In this document: positions 8,887-17,077 of the stretch, one piece after another
Layout of the letters: every line of letters begins with the position of its first letter
How positions within the stretch are numbered: the stretch's first letter is position 1
Assembly (NCBI GenBank): GCA_964630595.1
Contig: CAZVVT010000003.1
Location: 1 to 64,000, forward strand
Origin: CAZVVT01 sp964630595
GTDB taxonomy: Bacteria; Chlamydiota; Chlamydiia; Chlamydiales; VFKH01
DNA: 64,000 bases
Reading direction: 5' to 3'
Position numbers and translations under genes: made by a program
The notes under the pieces: generated by a model
Seen by the model: only the letters and a program-made list of their open reading frames with translations
What the model was told of the DNA's origin: nothing
The model's database searches: none

Positions 8887-9280
8887 CGGTTACAATCTCC
8901 TCTTCCGCTACTTTCGCAGCGGATCGCTCGAGGACTCTCGCAAGGCTATGCTCCGCTCTCTCACGCTGCCGGAAGCCACCATTGTCTTCGACGCCCCCTT
9001 TTCCGAAGATGATGAGCAGGTCACCAACTTCGGCCGCTACCGCGTAGTCTACACCCGCAAAGGCCAAACCGCCGACGAGTGGATCTTGCAGTACGCCCGC
9101 GAAAAGGACACCCTCTACACCGAAGACCGCGAGCTAGCTGCCCAAGCCAGGCTCTGGCGCGTCACCATCCTCCCTCTGAAGGGCCTGCTGCCCAAAGCCG
9201 CCATCCAGGAAGAGGAAAAGCCTCGCGCCTCCCGCTGGATCGAACGCTATCTCAAAATATTCGAGAACAAATTAGAGTAA
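8870..9280 (+). CDS. YacP-like NYN domain protein (predicted RNase)
   Basis: A 136-residue NYN/PIN-fold protein. YIDGYNLL at the N-terminus carries the first catalytic Asp, ATIVFDAP and GQTADEWI the others, and LYTEDRELAAQA a further acidic strand. This matches the YacP/Rae1 group; in Bacillus, Rae1 is a ribosome-associated endoribonuclease. GTG at 8870 is preferred because the conserved strand starts two codons later; the frame is open upstream to 8843. It overlaps rdgB by 17 bases and is followed after 4 bases by the beta-helix gene. The substrate is unknown. Confidence 0.82.
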   Translation: MANYIDGYNLLFRYFRSGSLEDSRKAMLRSLTLPEATIVFDAPFSEDDEQVTNFGRYRVVYTRKGQTADEWILQYAREKDTLYTEDRELAAQARLWRVTILPLKGLLPKAAIQEEEKPRASRWIERYLKIFENKLE

Positions 9281-9284
9281 CGGT

Positions 9285-9896
9285 ATGACGCCCACCCCCG
9301 ACCATTTCTTCGATCTTACGCACTACGTGTGGCGCGACCTCTTTGCTGGCACGCAATATGTCTGGGAAGCGTTGCGCAACATTGAGCGCATCAAGGTCTC
9401 TTTCGGCACCATCCGCGGCACCGTCTCCCCTCAAGCCTATCTTGTAAACCCAGAACAGATCTTCATCGATGAGGGAACAGTCGTAGAGCCCGGCGCCTAT
9501 ATCCAAGGCCCCTGCATCATCGGCAAGCACTGCCAGATCCGCCATGGTGCCTACATCCGCAGTCACGTCATTGCTGGAGAGGGCTGTGTTATCGGCCACG
9601 CCACCGAAATCAAATCCTCCATCCTCCTCGACCGTGCTCACGCCGCTCACTTCAACTACGTCGGCGACTCCATCCTCGGCAACCAGACCAACCTCGGTGC
9701 CGGCACCATCTTAGCCAACCTCCGCCTCGACAATCGTCCCATCACTGTTCGCTTTGAAGGAAAAAAACACCCCACGGGCCTGCGCAAACTCGGCGCTATC
9801 CTTGGCGACGAAAGCCAGCTCGGATGCAACAGCGTCACCAACCCCGGCACGCTCCTGCCAAGGAAGTCCCTCATCCTCCCCTGCACAAATCGCTAA
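9285..9896 (+). CDS. left-handed beta-helix (hexapeptide) protein, GlmU C-terminal-like
   Basis: A 203-residue protein made mainly of hexapeptide turns (VVEPGAYIQGPCIIGKHCQI, YIRSHVIAGEGCVIG), a left-handed beta helix as in acyl- and nucleotidyltransferases. NYVGDSILGNQTNLGAGTI followed by the basic segment RFEGKKHPTGLRKLGAILGD resembles the GlmU C-terminal acetyltransferase domain with its coenzyme A loop. The N-terminal pyrophosphorylase domain of GlmU is absent. It may be a stand-alone sugar-phosphate acetyltransferase; substrate not determined. It begins 4 bases after the NYN gene and ends just before the repeat at 9901. Confidence 0.78.
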   Translation: MTPTPDHFFDLTHYVWRDLFAGTQYVWEALRNIERIKVSFGTIRGTVSPQAYLVNPEQIFIDEGTVVEPGAYIQGPCIIGKHCQIRHGAYIRSHVIAGEGCVIGHATEIKSSILLDRAHAAHFNYVGDSILGNQTNLGAGTILANLRLDNRPITVRFEGKKHPTGLRKLGAILGDESQLGCNSVTNPGTLLPRKSLILPCTNR

Positions 9897-9900
9897 AAAT

Positions 9901-10011
9901 CCAAATGTAAAGCCGCTTTACATTTGGAGAATCAATTGTTCCACGGTCATTCAACAGCCTAAGTGTCAGTGAGATAGGTCAAAAAATCGCGATTTTTTCC
10001 GTGGAACAATT
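9901..10011. repeat. composite palindromic repeat, copy 1
   Basis: A 111-bp unit in two parts. First comes a 27-nt near-perfect hairpin (9901-9927; CCAAATGTAAAG arms around CCG). Six bases later is a 78-bp element bounded by perfect 13-bp inverted repeats AATTGTTCCACGG (9934-9946) and CCGTGGAACAATT (9999-10011), with an inner 18-bp palindrome of six A, TCGCGA and six T at 9981-9998. A second copy lies at 35327-35437 in the opposite orientation with the same overall size. It fills the gap between two convergent genes. On the minus strand the hairpin is followed by five T residues, so it could also end transcription of the 10937-10017 gene. Confidence 0.85.
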
Positions 10012-10016
10012 AGCGC

Positions 10017-10937
10017 TTAAGCAGCCGCAGTGCCAAGATTAGGATGCGCTTCCAGCCAATTTCCGTAAGCCGTAATAAAGGGGATGCCTTCCTCGTTCCT
10101 GCGTATCAATGGAGCTGCTTCCGCGCATAAAATCCCCATTACTCTCTTTGCTTCGATAGTAGTCAAAACAATGGGACCTTCTAAGCAAGCGCGAGGAAAG
10201 AGAGCTAGCTCGGCGGGTGTAAGTGTTGCCAGACGAGGATCGTTGTCTCTCTGCCATACTTTGAATGTGTAGAGCTGAGCAACTTGGGTAATGGCGGTAA
10301 GGTCAATAATGCCATCGCGTGTATCGATCAATTCTTGTTTTGTTGCTTCATTTCGCTCTTCTTTAATGCGGGCATCTAAAATGGCAAAAGTGTCAGCAAG
10401 AGTTGCGTTTACTGTGTCAGTTACGTTCGCAGGAGGGGGTGGCGGCAAAAGGCCCATTGCTACCGCGGCATCATCCAATGTTTGAAAAGGGTTGGCCATT
10501 TGTTGCGCTTGAGGGCGAACTGCTAATCGAGTGTGGCAGTAGCGAAGCGAAGTAAAAATGGTAACGACTGCCCCAATCACATTGAAGGGGAATGCAAGAG
10601 CACTTGCTGAAACAATAAAAGCAGCCGAAAAAGAAATGACGTGAAACTTTAGACGCTTAAGACAATATTGAGCGGCAGCTCTGGCGCCAAAAAGGTGCAA
10701 TCCCAGCGCAGCGATGACGAAGAACGCGATCGCTACTGCGTCCACAGCGCATGCAACAGTTGCACAAGCGTTATTCGCTAATCCTGAGAATATGCAGCTC
10801 ACGTTCAGAGCATGAAACTTGGCATAGCGGCTCAACGAGGGATTTATCGCAAAATCGATTTTTGCGCTTTCCATGCGAAGAGGGTGATGCGCTATCGCGG
10901 TCATCGCCGTACGAAGAGGAGGAAAAAATAAGCTCAT
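10017..10937 (-). CDS. hypothetical membrane protein, Inc-like
   Basis: A 306-residue protein without a recognised family. Two long hydrophobic blocks, about residues 57-85 (CATVACAVDAVAIAFFVIAA) and 98-128 (VISFSAAFIVSASALAFPFN), are separated by a short basic loop, a bilobed pattern like chlamydial inclusion-membrane proteins. The C-terminal half is soluble, begins with PPPPPA and is largely helical. It stands alone between the composite repeat and tRNA-Ala. TATAAT-like sequences lie upstream around 10993-11009 but cannot be called a promoter with confidence. A secreted-effector role is only an inference from topology. Confidence 0.65.
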   Translation of the reverse strand: MSLFFPPLRTAMTAIAHHPLRMESAKIDFAINPSLSRYAKFHALNVSCIFSGLANNACATVACAVDAVAIAFFVIAALGLHLFGARAAAQYCLKRLKFHVISFSAAFIVSASALAFPFNVIGAVVTIFTSLRYCHTRLAVRPQAQQMANPFQTLDDAAVAMGLLPPPPPANVTDTVNATLADTFAILDARIKEERNEATKQELIDTRDGIIDLTAITQVAQLYTFKVWQRDNDPRLATLTPAELALFPRACLEGPIVLTTIEAKRVMGILCAEAAPLIRRNEEGIPFITAYGNWLEAHPNLGTAAA

Positions 10938-11017
10938 GGAAACACTATATAGTCTTTATGTTAAGAAGTCGTAAAAGACGTAATGTTCTTATTATAAATG
11001 AGTTATAATGGGGGCCT

Positions 11018-11090
<73 letters not shown>

Positions 11091-11156
11091 ACGAAAGGGG
11101 TGTACCATGGTAGCGGGGTTGGAGGTTTTGGGGCAAGTTTGGTAGACTCTCTTCCT

Positions 11157-11729
11157 ATGCTTTGGATTTTCGTTGCTCTTCTTGTCGCTGTGGTGCTCTG
11201 GCTATGGAGCACTTACAACTATTTGGTCACCTTGAAGAACATGGTGCGCAACAGTTGGAGCCAGATCGATGTGCAGCTGCAGCGGCGCTACGATCTGATT
11301 CCCAATTTGGTGGAGACAGTGAAGGGGTACATGACCTTTGAAAAGGGGACATTGCAGGCCGTCATTGAAGCGCGCAATCAGGCAGCGGGCTGCTTGAAGC
11401 AGGTGAGTGCAGGGCAGGGCGGGATGCGCGAGCTGGCGGCAGCGGATGGGGCTGTACGCACCGGTTTGGGGCAGATTTTTGCGTTGGCAGAGAATTATCC
11501 GCAGCTGAAGGCGTCGGAGCCGATGAAGGAGCTGCAAGAGGAACTGCGTTCGACAGAGAACCGTGTGGCCTTTTCGCGTCAGTCCTACAACGACCAGGTG
11601 ATGCGCTACAACATCGCGCAGGAGCAGTTTCCTGCACGCTTGATCGCAGCCCGCTTTGGCCACCGGCCTGCGGAGCAGATGGAAGTGATCGATAAGGAAG
11701 CGCGTAAAACGGTGCGCGTCCAATTTTAG
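11157..11729 (+). CDS. lemA: LemA family protein
   Basis: A 190-residue membrane-anchored protein: N-terminal helix (about 2-22) followed by a long helical bundle with the family signature RNSWSQIDVQLQRRYDLIPNLVETVKGY and later LRSTENRVAFSRQSYND and the C-terminal FPARLIAARFGHRP. LemA function is not well defined; lemA is very often paired with htpX in membrane quality control. ATG at 11157 is chosen because the upstream frame to 11100 has no family similarity. Its stop TAG overlaps the GTG of htpX. Confidence 0.92.
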   Translation: MLWIFVALLVAVVLWLWSTYNYLVTLKNMVRNSWSQIDVQLQRRYDLIPNLVETVKGYMTFEKGTLQAVIEARNQAAGCLKQVSAGQGGMRELAAADGAVRTGLGQIFALAENYPQLKASEPMKELQEELRSTENRVAFSRQSYNDQVMRYNIAQEQFPARLIAARFGHRPAEQMEVIDKEARKTVRVQF

Positions 11730-12637
11730 TGGATTTTTGGAAGAGCCAGGAGGAGCACAAGACAAGAAGTCGGCTTCTTACTGTGGGGTTTGTCCTTTTA
11801 GTTGTAGCTGTAGCGGCATTAGGGGAATGGGCGCTGCGCTTTTTTGCAGCGGATGAATATCACCCTCCCCTCCCCTATTTCGCCATCTTGTTTGGCGGCA
11901 TGACTCTGCTCGTCTCCTCTTTTCAGTACATGAACTTTGCACTGCACGGCGGCTCAGCAGTGGCGGAGAGTGTGGGCGGTGTTCTCGCACAGCAGAAACA
12001 GCTGCTCAACATTGTGGCCGAAGTGGCGCTCGCCGCCGGCGTAGAAACGCCCCAGGTGTATGTCATCGAAAGTCCCTCCATCAACGCCTTTGCAGCGGGC
12101 CTGACGCCGCACAAAGCGGCGATTGCGGTCACTACGGGAGCGCTGCAACAATTAAACCGCGACGAGCTGCAGGGAGTCATTGCCCACGAGATGAGCCACG
12201 TGGTGAATGGCGACATGAGCTTGAGCACAAAGGTCGCAGCTCTCGTGATGGGTTTCTTCTTCATCTTCTACTTTGGGATCAGAGCATTGAGCGGTCTCTC
12301 TACCAACCGCAATCGCAAAGCGGGCGCTAATCTCTTTGTCGTGGGCGGATTGTTGCTGGTCGTTGCAGGCGCGGTGAGTTGGCTCTTCGGTTCCATTCTC
12401 AAGAGTGCGCTCAGTCGTCAGCGCGAGTTTTTGGCGGACGCAACTGCAGTGCAGTTTACACGCGATCCAAACGGCCTGGCAGGAGCGTTGCGCAAGATTC
12501 AGGCGAGTACGCGCCGCGGTGTGCCGCTGAAAGATGCTGCCTATGCGCACCTTTTCTTCGACGATACCTCGTCGCTCTTTGCTACGCACCCGCCGCTGCA
12601 GGAGCGGATCGATAGACTCGTGGGATCCGGTCGTTAA
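11729..12637 (+). CDS. htpX: HtpX family M48 membrane metalloprotease
   Basis: A 302-residue membrane zinc protease for turnover of damaged membrane proteins. Hydrophobic helices lie at about 15-37 and 44-64 and a further pair at about 170-230. The zinc site is HEMSH (HExxH) near residue 150, with a third ligand likely in the EFLADATAVQFT segment. It starts at GTG 11729, overlapping the lemA stop, so the two are coupled. The last 56 bases overlap the convergent alr gene. Of the HtpX-like groups it is closest in arrangement to those encoded beside lemA. Confidence 0.92.
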   Translation: MDFWKSQEEHKTRSRLLTVGFVLLVVAVAALGEWALRFFAADEYHPPLPYFAILFGGMTLLVSSFQYMNFALHGGSAVAESVGGVLAQQKQLLNIVAEVALAAGVETPQVYVIESPSINAFAAGLTPHKAAIAVTTGALQQLNRDELQGVIAHEMSHVVNGDMSLSTKVAALVMGFFFIFYFGIRALSGLSTNRNRKAGANLFVVGGLLLVVAGAVSWLFGSILKSALSRQREFLADATAVQFTRDPNGLAGALRKIQASTRRGVPLKDAAYAHLFFDDTSSLFATHPPLQERIDRLVGSGR

Positions 12638-13658
12638 AGAGACACAAGACCTCATACGGGATCGTGTCACACAACTGCGCGATCTCCATTAAGGAGATCT
12701 CTTCGTTACCTTGCCGGCCGATGAGCACTACTTCATCGCCCACAAAAACCTCTGCAGAGCCGATGTCGACCATGAATTGATCCATGCAGATGTTGCCGAC
12801 GATAGGAAAGCGGCGGCCGCGGATGAGCACGCTGGCACGGTTGGAGAGGCAGCGGCGATACCCATCGCCATAGCCCACCGGGATGGTCACAATGCGCGTC
12901 TGCTTGGGGGCCTTCCACGTGTGGTTGTAGCTGATGCCCGCACCCGCTTCGACCACTTTGAAATAGCACACCTTCGTCTTGACCGTGAAGCAGGGGCCAA
13001 TATCGGGCATCGAAGGCGGCGCCAAATACCCGTACGGGATGATGCCAGGGCGCACCATGTCCATATGTGCGTGCGGAAAAGAGGCGATGCCGGCCGAGTT
13101 AGAGATGTGGCGGATGAGCTTTTCCCCCGGCAGCAGCGCTTTAAAGGCATCGATTTGTTGTTGCGCAACGCCGTCGCTGGCGAGGTGTGAGTAGATACCA
13201 ACCACTTCGAAGCAGGGGCTGGCTTGCAAAAAGCGGTAGAGATCGACAGCCGTTGTGGGCCGCACTCCCGTGCGTTGCATGCCGGTATCCACTTCCAAGT
13301 GTACGCGGCACTTCTTCCCGCCACATTTTTGGGCAACCAGATCGGCTTTGAAGCGCGAGCTGACGGTGAACTCCAAATTCCAGCGAATCAGATCGGGGAT
13401 TTGGTCTTCGTGGATAGCGCCCAGAACCAAAATAGGAGTCTGCACCCCTGCTTGGCGTAGCTCTACGCCCTCTTTGAGGTGCGCCACGCCCAGGTAATCG
13501 ACCTGTGCCGCTTTGCCAATTTCGACCAGACCGTGACCATACGCATTGGCCTTCACAGGCAGGCAGAAGAGGCTGGGACCGATGTGTTTGCGGACGGCGG
13601 CAATATTTTTTCGGAACTGGTCGAGATCAACTTCAATCCATGCGGGATGGGAGATCAT
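12582..13658 (-). CDS. alr: alanine racemase
   Basis: PLP enzyme that interconverts L- and D-alanine for peptidoglycan precursors, 358 residues. The PLP lysine is in VKANAYGHG; HLEVDTGMQRTG, the SNSAG phosphate region, RPGIIPYG and NICMDQFMVDIG (with the second-site Cys/Met region) are all present, and the domain ends with the NRIPRVY-like DRIPRVY. A short Ala-rich tail (SAPAAAGA) extends past the usual end and is coded in the overlap with htpX. As far as I recall Chlamydia lacks alr, so the gene supports an environmental lineage. Upstream it overlaps the zinc-ribbon gene by ATGA. Confidence 0.93.
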   Translation of the reverse strand: MISHPAWIEVDLDQFRKNIAAVRKHIGPSLFCLPVKANAYGHGLVEIGKAAQVDYLGVAHLKEGVELRQAGVQTPILVLGAIHEDQIPDLIRWNLEFTVSSRFKADLVAQKCGGKKCRVHLEVDTGMQRTGVRPTTAVDLYRFLQASPCFEVVGIYSHLASDGVAQQQIDAFKALLPGEKLIRHISNSAGIASFPHAHMDMVRPGIIPYGYLAPPSMPDIGPCFTVKTKVCYFKVVEAGAGISYNHTWKAPKQTRIVTIPVGYGDGYRRCLSNRASVLIRGRRFPIVGNICMDQFMVDIGSAEVFVGDEVVLIGRQGNEEISLMEIAQLCDTIPYEVLCLFNDRIPRVYRSAPAAAGA

Positions 13659-14023
13659 GGAAGGAGCTTATAGCCGAAGAAGAGCAGGGGGCCAGAAGCG
13701 ATGAGCCAGAAATACCAATAGTGGGCATCCCAGCGCAGGGTGAGAGAGCTGCCTTCCGCGAAGAAGACGAGCATCAGGGAAAAAAAGAAAAAAACAATAC
13801 CGGGGAGAAGGAAAAGCATCGACACAAGCGCGCCATCGCTTCGATCTTTGGCCTGTTCAACGACCTGTTCTTGGGGGCGGGGTTGTTCCTTAGGCTGGCG
13901 CCAAACTGGTTCAGGCTCAGTGGCTTGATGCGACAAGTCGGAGCCGCAAAAGAGGCAAACGATGGCGTCTTTATCGACGAGAGCATCGCAATTCCAACAG
14001 AGCTTTTGGTTACTTGGAGCCAT
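13655..14023 (-). CDS. zinc-ribbon membrane protein
   Basis: A 122-residue protein with an N-terminal zinc ribbon (CWNCDALVDKDAIVCLFCG, two CxxC pairs), a polar Pro/Glu-rich linker, and two hydrophobic helices (about 63-85 and 97-119). The ATG at 14023 directly precedes the zinc ribbon; the frame is open to 14059 but without an obvious function. The stop overlaps the alr start by 4 bases, so it is probably cotranscribed with alr. No specific family recognised. Confidence 0.75.
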   Translation of the reverse strand: MAPSNQKLCWNCDALVDKDAIVCLFCGSDLSHQATEPEPVWRQPKEQPRPQEQVVEQAKDRSDGALVSMLFLLPGIVFFFFSLMLVFFAEGSSLTLRWDAHYWYFWLIASGPLLFFGYKLLP

Positions 14024-14087
14024 TAACTGTACTATGCGATAGAGATGCTTTTTTCGCAATTGCCTTAGTGTCCGCTACTTGGGTATC

Positions 14088-15482
14088 ATGGTTAGCATGC
14101 GTTACCAAGTTGCTGTTCTCGGGGCCGGCCCCGGGGGTTATGTCGCTGCGATTCGCGCAGCTTTAGAGGGTGCAAACGTTGCCTTGATCGAAGGTGAAAA
14201 CGTCGGCGGGGTTTGCCTGAACTGGGGCTGTATTCCGACGAAGGCGCTCGTGGCCAATGCCGAGGTGCTCAGCAAGGTGCGCCACGCAGGCGACTTTGGC
14301 ATCCAGACAGGGCCGGTGAGTTTCGACTTTGCCTTCATGAGTCGTCGTAAGGACAGCGTGGTCGAAAAGATCCGCAAAAGCCTGGAAGGGCTTATCGCAG
14401 CCCACAAGGTGACCATCATCCGCGGCTGGGGCCAATTGACTTCAGCCGCACAAATCAAGGTCAAAACAGGCGAGGGCTACCAGGTCATCGACGCCGATAA
14501 GATCATCATCGCCACTGGTTCTGTACCGCGCGACATGCCCGCTTTCCCCTTCGACTTTGAGCGCGTGCATAGCTCCAACTCCATTTTGGGGCTGACCCAG
14601 TTGCCTAAGAGTTTGGTCATCATTGGCGGCGGCGTCATTGGTGCGGAGTTCGCTGGTCTCTACAATGAGTTGGGCGTACAGGTCCACGTAGTGGAGATGA
14701 TGCCTACACTCATTCCGACAGAAGCGAAGGCCCTCTCGCAGGCGCTGGAAGCCGTTTTCAAGAAGAAGGGCATTAAAATAACTCTCAACGCACGTGTAGA
14801 GGGCATTGAGAAGACCGCCTCCGGCTGCAAGCTGAAAGGGGTGGATGCAGAGGGCGAGATGGTTCTTGTCGCTGTGGGCCGCTCTCTCAACACGCAGAAC
14901 ATCGGCCTCGAAAAAGCAGGCGTGTATGTCGATGAGCGCGGCGTAATTCCCGTCGACGACCGCATGCAGACCAATATTCCCGGCATCTATGCCATCGGGG
15001 ACATTACGGCGAAGTACATGCTGGCGCACGTCGCTTCCCATCAAGGGATCATCGCTGCTCAGAACGCTGTGGGCATCCCCTCTAAGCTCGACTACCGCGC
15101 CGTTCCCTCGGTGATCTTCACCAGCCCTGAGATTGCCTCTGTTGGCTATAGCCTCGAGAAAGCACAAGCGGCTGGCTACGATGCTGTCGTTGGTAAATTC
15201 CCCTTCATGGCGCTGGGCAAGTCGCAAGCGACGATGGAGACAGACGGTTTTGCGCAGATCGTGATGGATCGCAAAACCTCCGCCATCATCGGCGCGCAGG
15301 TGATGGGCTATGGTGCCTCGTCGCTGATTGCTCCCATGGTGCTTGCCATCCAAAACGAGCTCACCATCCATTGTCTGGCCGAAACAATTCATGCTCACCC
15401 CACCATTGCCGAGAGCTGGTTGGAAGCGGCGCAGATCGTCATGGACAAACCCATCCACATGCCTCCTGCGAGGAAGGCGTGA
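14088..15482 (+). CDS. lpdA: dihydrolipoamide dehydrogenase (E3)
   Basis: FAD flavoprotein that reoxidises dihydrolipoamide in the pyruvate and 2-oxoglutarate dehydrogenase complexes, about 464 residues. FAD motif GAGPGGYVAA, redox disulfide GGVCLNWGCIPTKAL, NAD motif VIIGGGVIGAEFA, FAD-ribose motif YAIGDI, and the C-terminal catalytic HAHPTIAE dyad. The start is ATG 14088 or 14097. The stop overlaps the GTG of lipA, making a lipoate cluster; lpdA-lipA upstream of the T3SS operon is the order I remember from Chlamydia. Confidence 0.96.
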   Translation: MVSMRYQVAVLGAGPGGYVAAIRAALEGANVALIEGENVGGVCLNWGCIPTKALVANAEVLSKVRHAGDFGIQTGPVSFDFAFMSRRKDSVVEKIRKSLEGLIAAHKVTIIRGWGQLTSAAQIKVKTGEGYQVIDADKIIIATGSVPRDMPAFPFDFERVHSSNSILGLTQLPKSLVIIGGGVIGAEFAGLYNELGVQVHVVEMMPTLIPTEAKALSQALEAVFKKKGIKITLNARVEGIEKTASGCKLKGVDAEGEMVLVAVGRSLNTQNIGLEKAGVYVDERGVIPVDDRMQTNIPGIYAIGDITAKYMLAHVASHQGIIAAQNAVGIPSKLDYRAVPSVIFTSPEIASVGYSLEKAQAAGYDAVVGKFPFMALGKSQATMETDGFAQIVMDRKTSAIIGAQVMGYGASSLIAPMVLAIQNELTIHCLAETIHAHPTIAESWLEAAQIVMDKPIHMPPARKA

Positions 15483-16327
15483 GCCGTCTTCCGCAGTGGT
15501 TGCACCGCCCCCTTCCCAAAGGCGACGGGCTGTGGACGACAAAGAGCGCGCTGGGCCGTCTGCCGACGGTGTGTGAAGAGGCGAAATGTCCTAATTTGAC
15601 CGAGTGCTGGTCGGAAAAGACGGCGACCTTTCTCGCCATGGGCAAGGCGTGCACGCGCGCCTGCAGTTTTTGCGATATCGACTTTGCCGCCAAACCCGCA
15701 CCGCTGGAAGCAGACGAGCCTGAGCGTGTGGCAGAAGCCGTTTTCCAGCTGGGCCTTAAGCATGTGGTGATCACGCAAGTTGCCCGCGACGATCTGAGCG
15801 ATGGCGGCGCTGCGCACATGAGGGCGATCATGCGCGCCGTGCGTGCACGCAACGCTGCGACCATTGAACTGCTGATCTCCGATTTGCAGGGCAATGAGGA
15901 GGCACTTGACGCGATTCTCGATGAGCAGCCAGAAATTTTGAATCACAACATTGAAACAATCCGCAGGCTCACACCGAAGGTGCGCCACAAAGCGACTTAT
16001 GACAGAACTCTTTCAGTATTAAGGACTTCAAAAAGAGATGGAATTCTTGTGAAGTCGGGTCTGATGGTCGGTTTTGGCGAGAGTGAAGAAGAAGTTACAG
16101 AGACGCTGCGAGATTTGGCGCAGGCGGGTTGCGACATCGTGACCATCGGTCAATACCTGCGTCCCGGAAAAAACCAACGAACCGTAGAAGAGTATGTGCC
16201 GCCGGAGCAGTTCCAGCGCTATACAGAGATCGGCAAGAGTTTAGGGATTCCCTTTGTCTATGCCGGTCCTTTCGTCCGTTCCAGTTACAACGCAAGAGCC
16301 GTATTTGATGCACTTTCCCATCGCTGA
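15479..16327 (+). CDS. lipA: lipoyl synthase
   Basis: Radical SAM enzyme that inserts two sulfurs into protein-bound octanoyl groups, 282 residues. The auxiliary cluster motif CEEAKCPNLTEC and the radical SAM motif CTRACSFC are both present, and the family RSSYNA motif closes the C-terminus. GTG at 15479 is chosen: it is preceded by AGGAAGG and overlaps the lpdA stop, and the upstream frame is lpdA shadow. The end overlaps the next gene by 20 bases. Beside lpdA it supports lipoylation of dehydrogenase complexes. Confidence 0.95.
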   Translation: MSRLPQWLHRPLPKGDGLWTTKSALGRLPTVCEEAKCPNLTECWSEKTATFLAMGKACTRACSFCDIDFAAKPAPLEADEPERVAEAVFQLGLKHVVITQVARDDLSDGGAAHMRAIMRAVRARNAATIELLISDLQGNEEALDAILDEQPEILNHNIETIRRLTPKVRHKATYDRTLSVLRTSKRDGILVKSGLMVGFGESEEEVTETLRDLAQAGCDIVTIGQYLRPGKNQRTVEEYVPPEQFQRYTEIGKSLGIPFVYAGPFVRSSYNARAVFDALSHR

Positions 16328-17063
16328 CGAAGAAGCCATAACCATCCTCAAACATCGCGACGCGCACTTCGGTGGCAGCCTCTCCGTAATGCTCGACTAC
16401 TACCTTAAAGAGGGCGTGGGGGTACAAGACGAGATCGAGACAGAGCAGATTGAAGCGCTCATGGGTTTCGACTTTCTCGAGCTCTCCGAAGAGGATGCGC
16501 ACGAAGTAGCGCTTGCAAAGGCCGCCTACGACCGCCTCAAAGAGGTCGACGATCCCATCGCTGACATGATTCTGTCGGAAGAAGAGGACCCACCGCTGTC
16601 GACGAATCGCGCTGCCCTCATTCAGCTACTACAGGATCGCGCCTTTGCCAATCCCCTCTTCCCAGGCTATGGCCGCGCCCCGCTTTTAGCCGCGCGTGCG
16701 CTGGGCAAGCTGGGCGAAATAGAGGCCCTTTTCGATCGCCTGCTCTCCGTTGAAGATGAGGTGGAGCTGGTAGAAGAGATTTTGTCCGCCCTGCGCGAAG
16801 CAAAAGCAAAAAACTTTTTGATTCGCATGCTGAAGGTGCATCCACGAGAGGCGGCCATGGCTCTGGCGGCCTTTGAAGAGGACCGAGATATTGCCGAAGC
16901 GGCTCTAGCCCTGATCCCACAGGTGCATGACGAGCACACCCTGCTCTATCTGGTCCTCTGCTGCGAGCCCCTGCGCAAGGAAGAGCGGTTTCTGCGCCTA
17001 GCAAACGACGAAAGTTTGCCCACCAGTGTGCGACAGGAAGTTTCAAGAAATCACGTCCTCTGA
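16308..17063 (+). CDS. hypothetical protein, HEAT-like helical repeats
   Basis: A 251-residue soluble acidic protein of unknown function. The N-terminal third is mixed; from about residue 110 on it is a run of amphipathic helices (ARALGKLGEIEALFDRLLS, EEILSALREAKAKNFLIRML, AAMALAAFEEDRDIAEAALA) that look like degenerate HEAT-type repeats, so a scaffold or chaperone-like role is possible. The ATG at 16308 lies inside the last codons of lipA. It sits between lipA and the type III secretion operon and ends 14 bases before sctJ, so it may be cotranscribed with the secretion genes. Confidence 0.68.
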   Translation: MHFPIADEEAITILKHRDAHFGGSLSVMLDYYLKEGVGVQDEIETEQIEALMGFDFLELSEEDAHEVALAKAAYDRLKEVDDPIADMILSEEEDPPLSTNRAALIQLLQDRAFANPLFPGYGRAPLLAARALGKLGEIEALFDRLLSVEDEVELVEEILSALREAKAKNFLIRMLKVHPREAAMALAAFEEDRDIAEAALALIPQVHDEHTLLYLVLCCEPLRKEERFLRLANDESLPTSVRQEVSRNHVL

Positions 17064-17077
17064 TAGCTTGTGGGGAT

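Noticed and set aside
10981..11016. TATAAT-like sequences on both strands beside tRNA-Ala
   Set aside because: No matching -35 at proper spacing; the region is simply AT-rich, so no promoter is called.
14442..15542. Minus-strand 366-codon frame
   Set aside because: Antisense to lpdA and the start of lipA; His/Arg/Asp-rich product with no family features.
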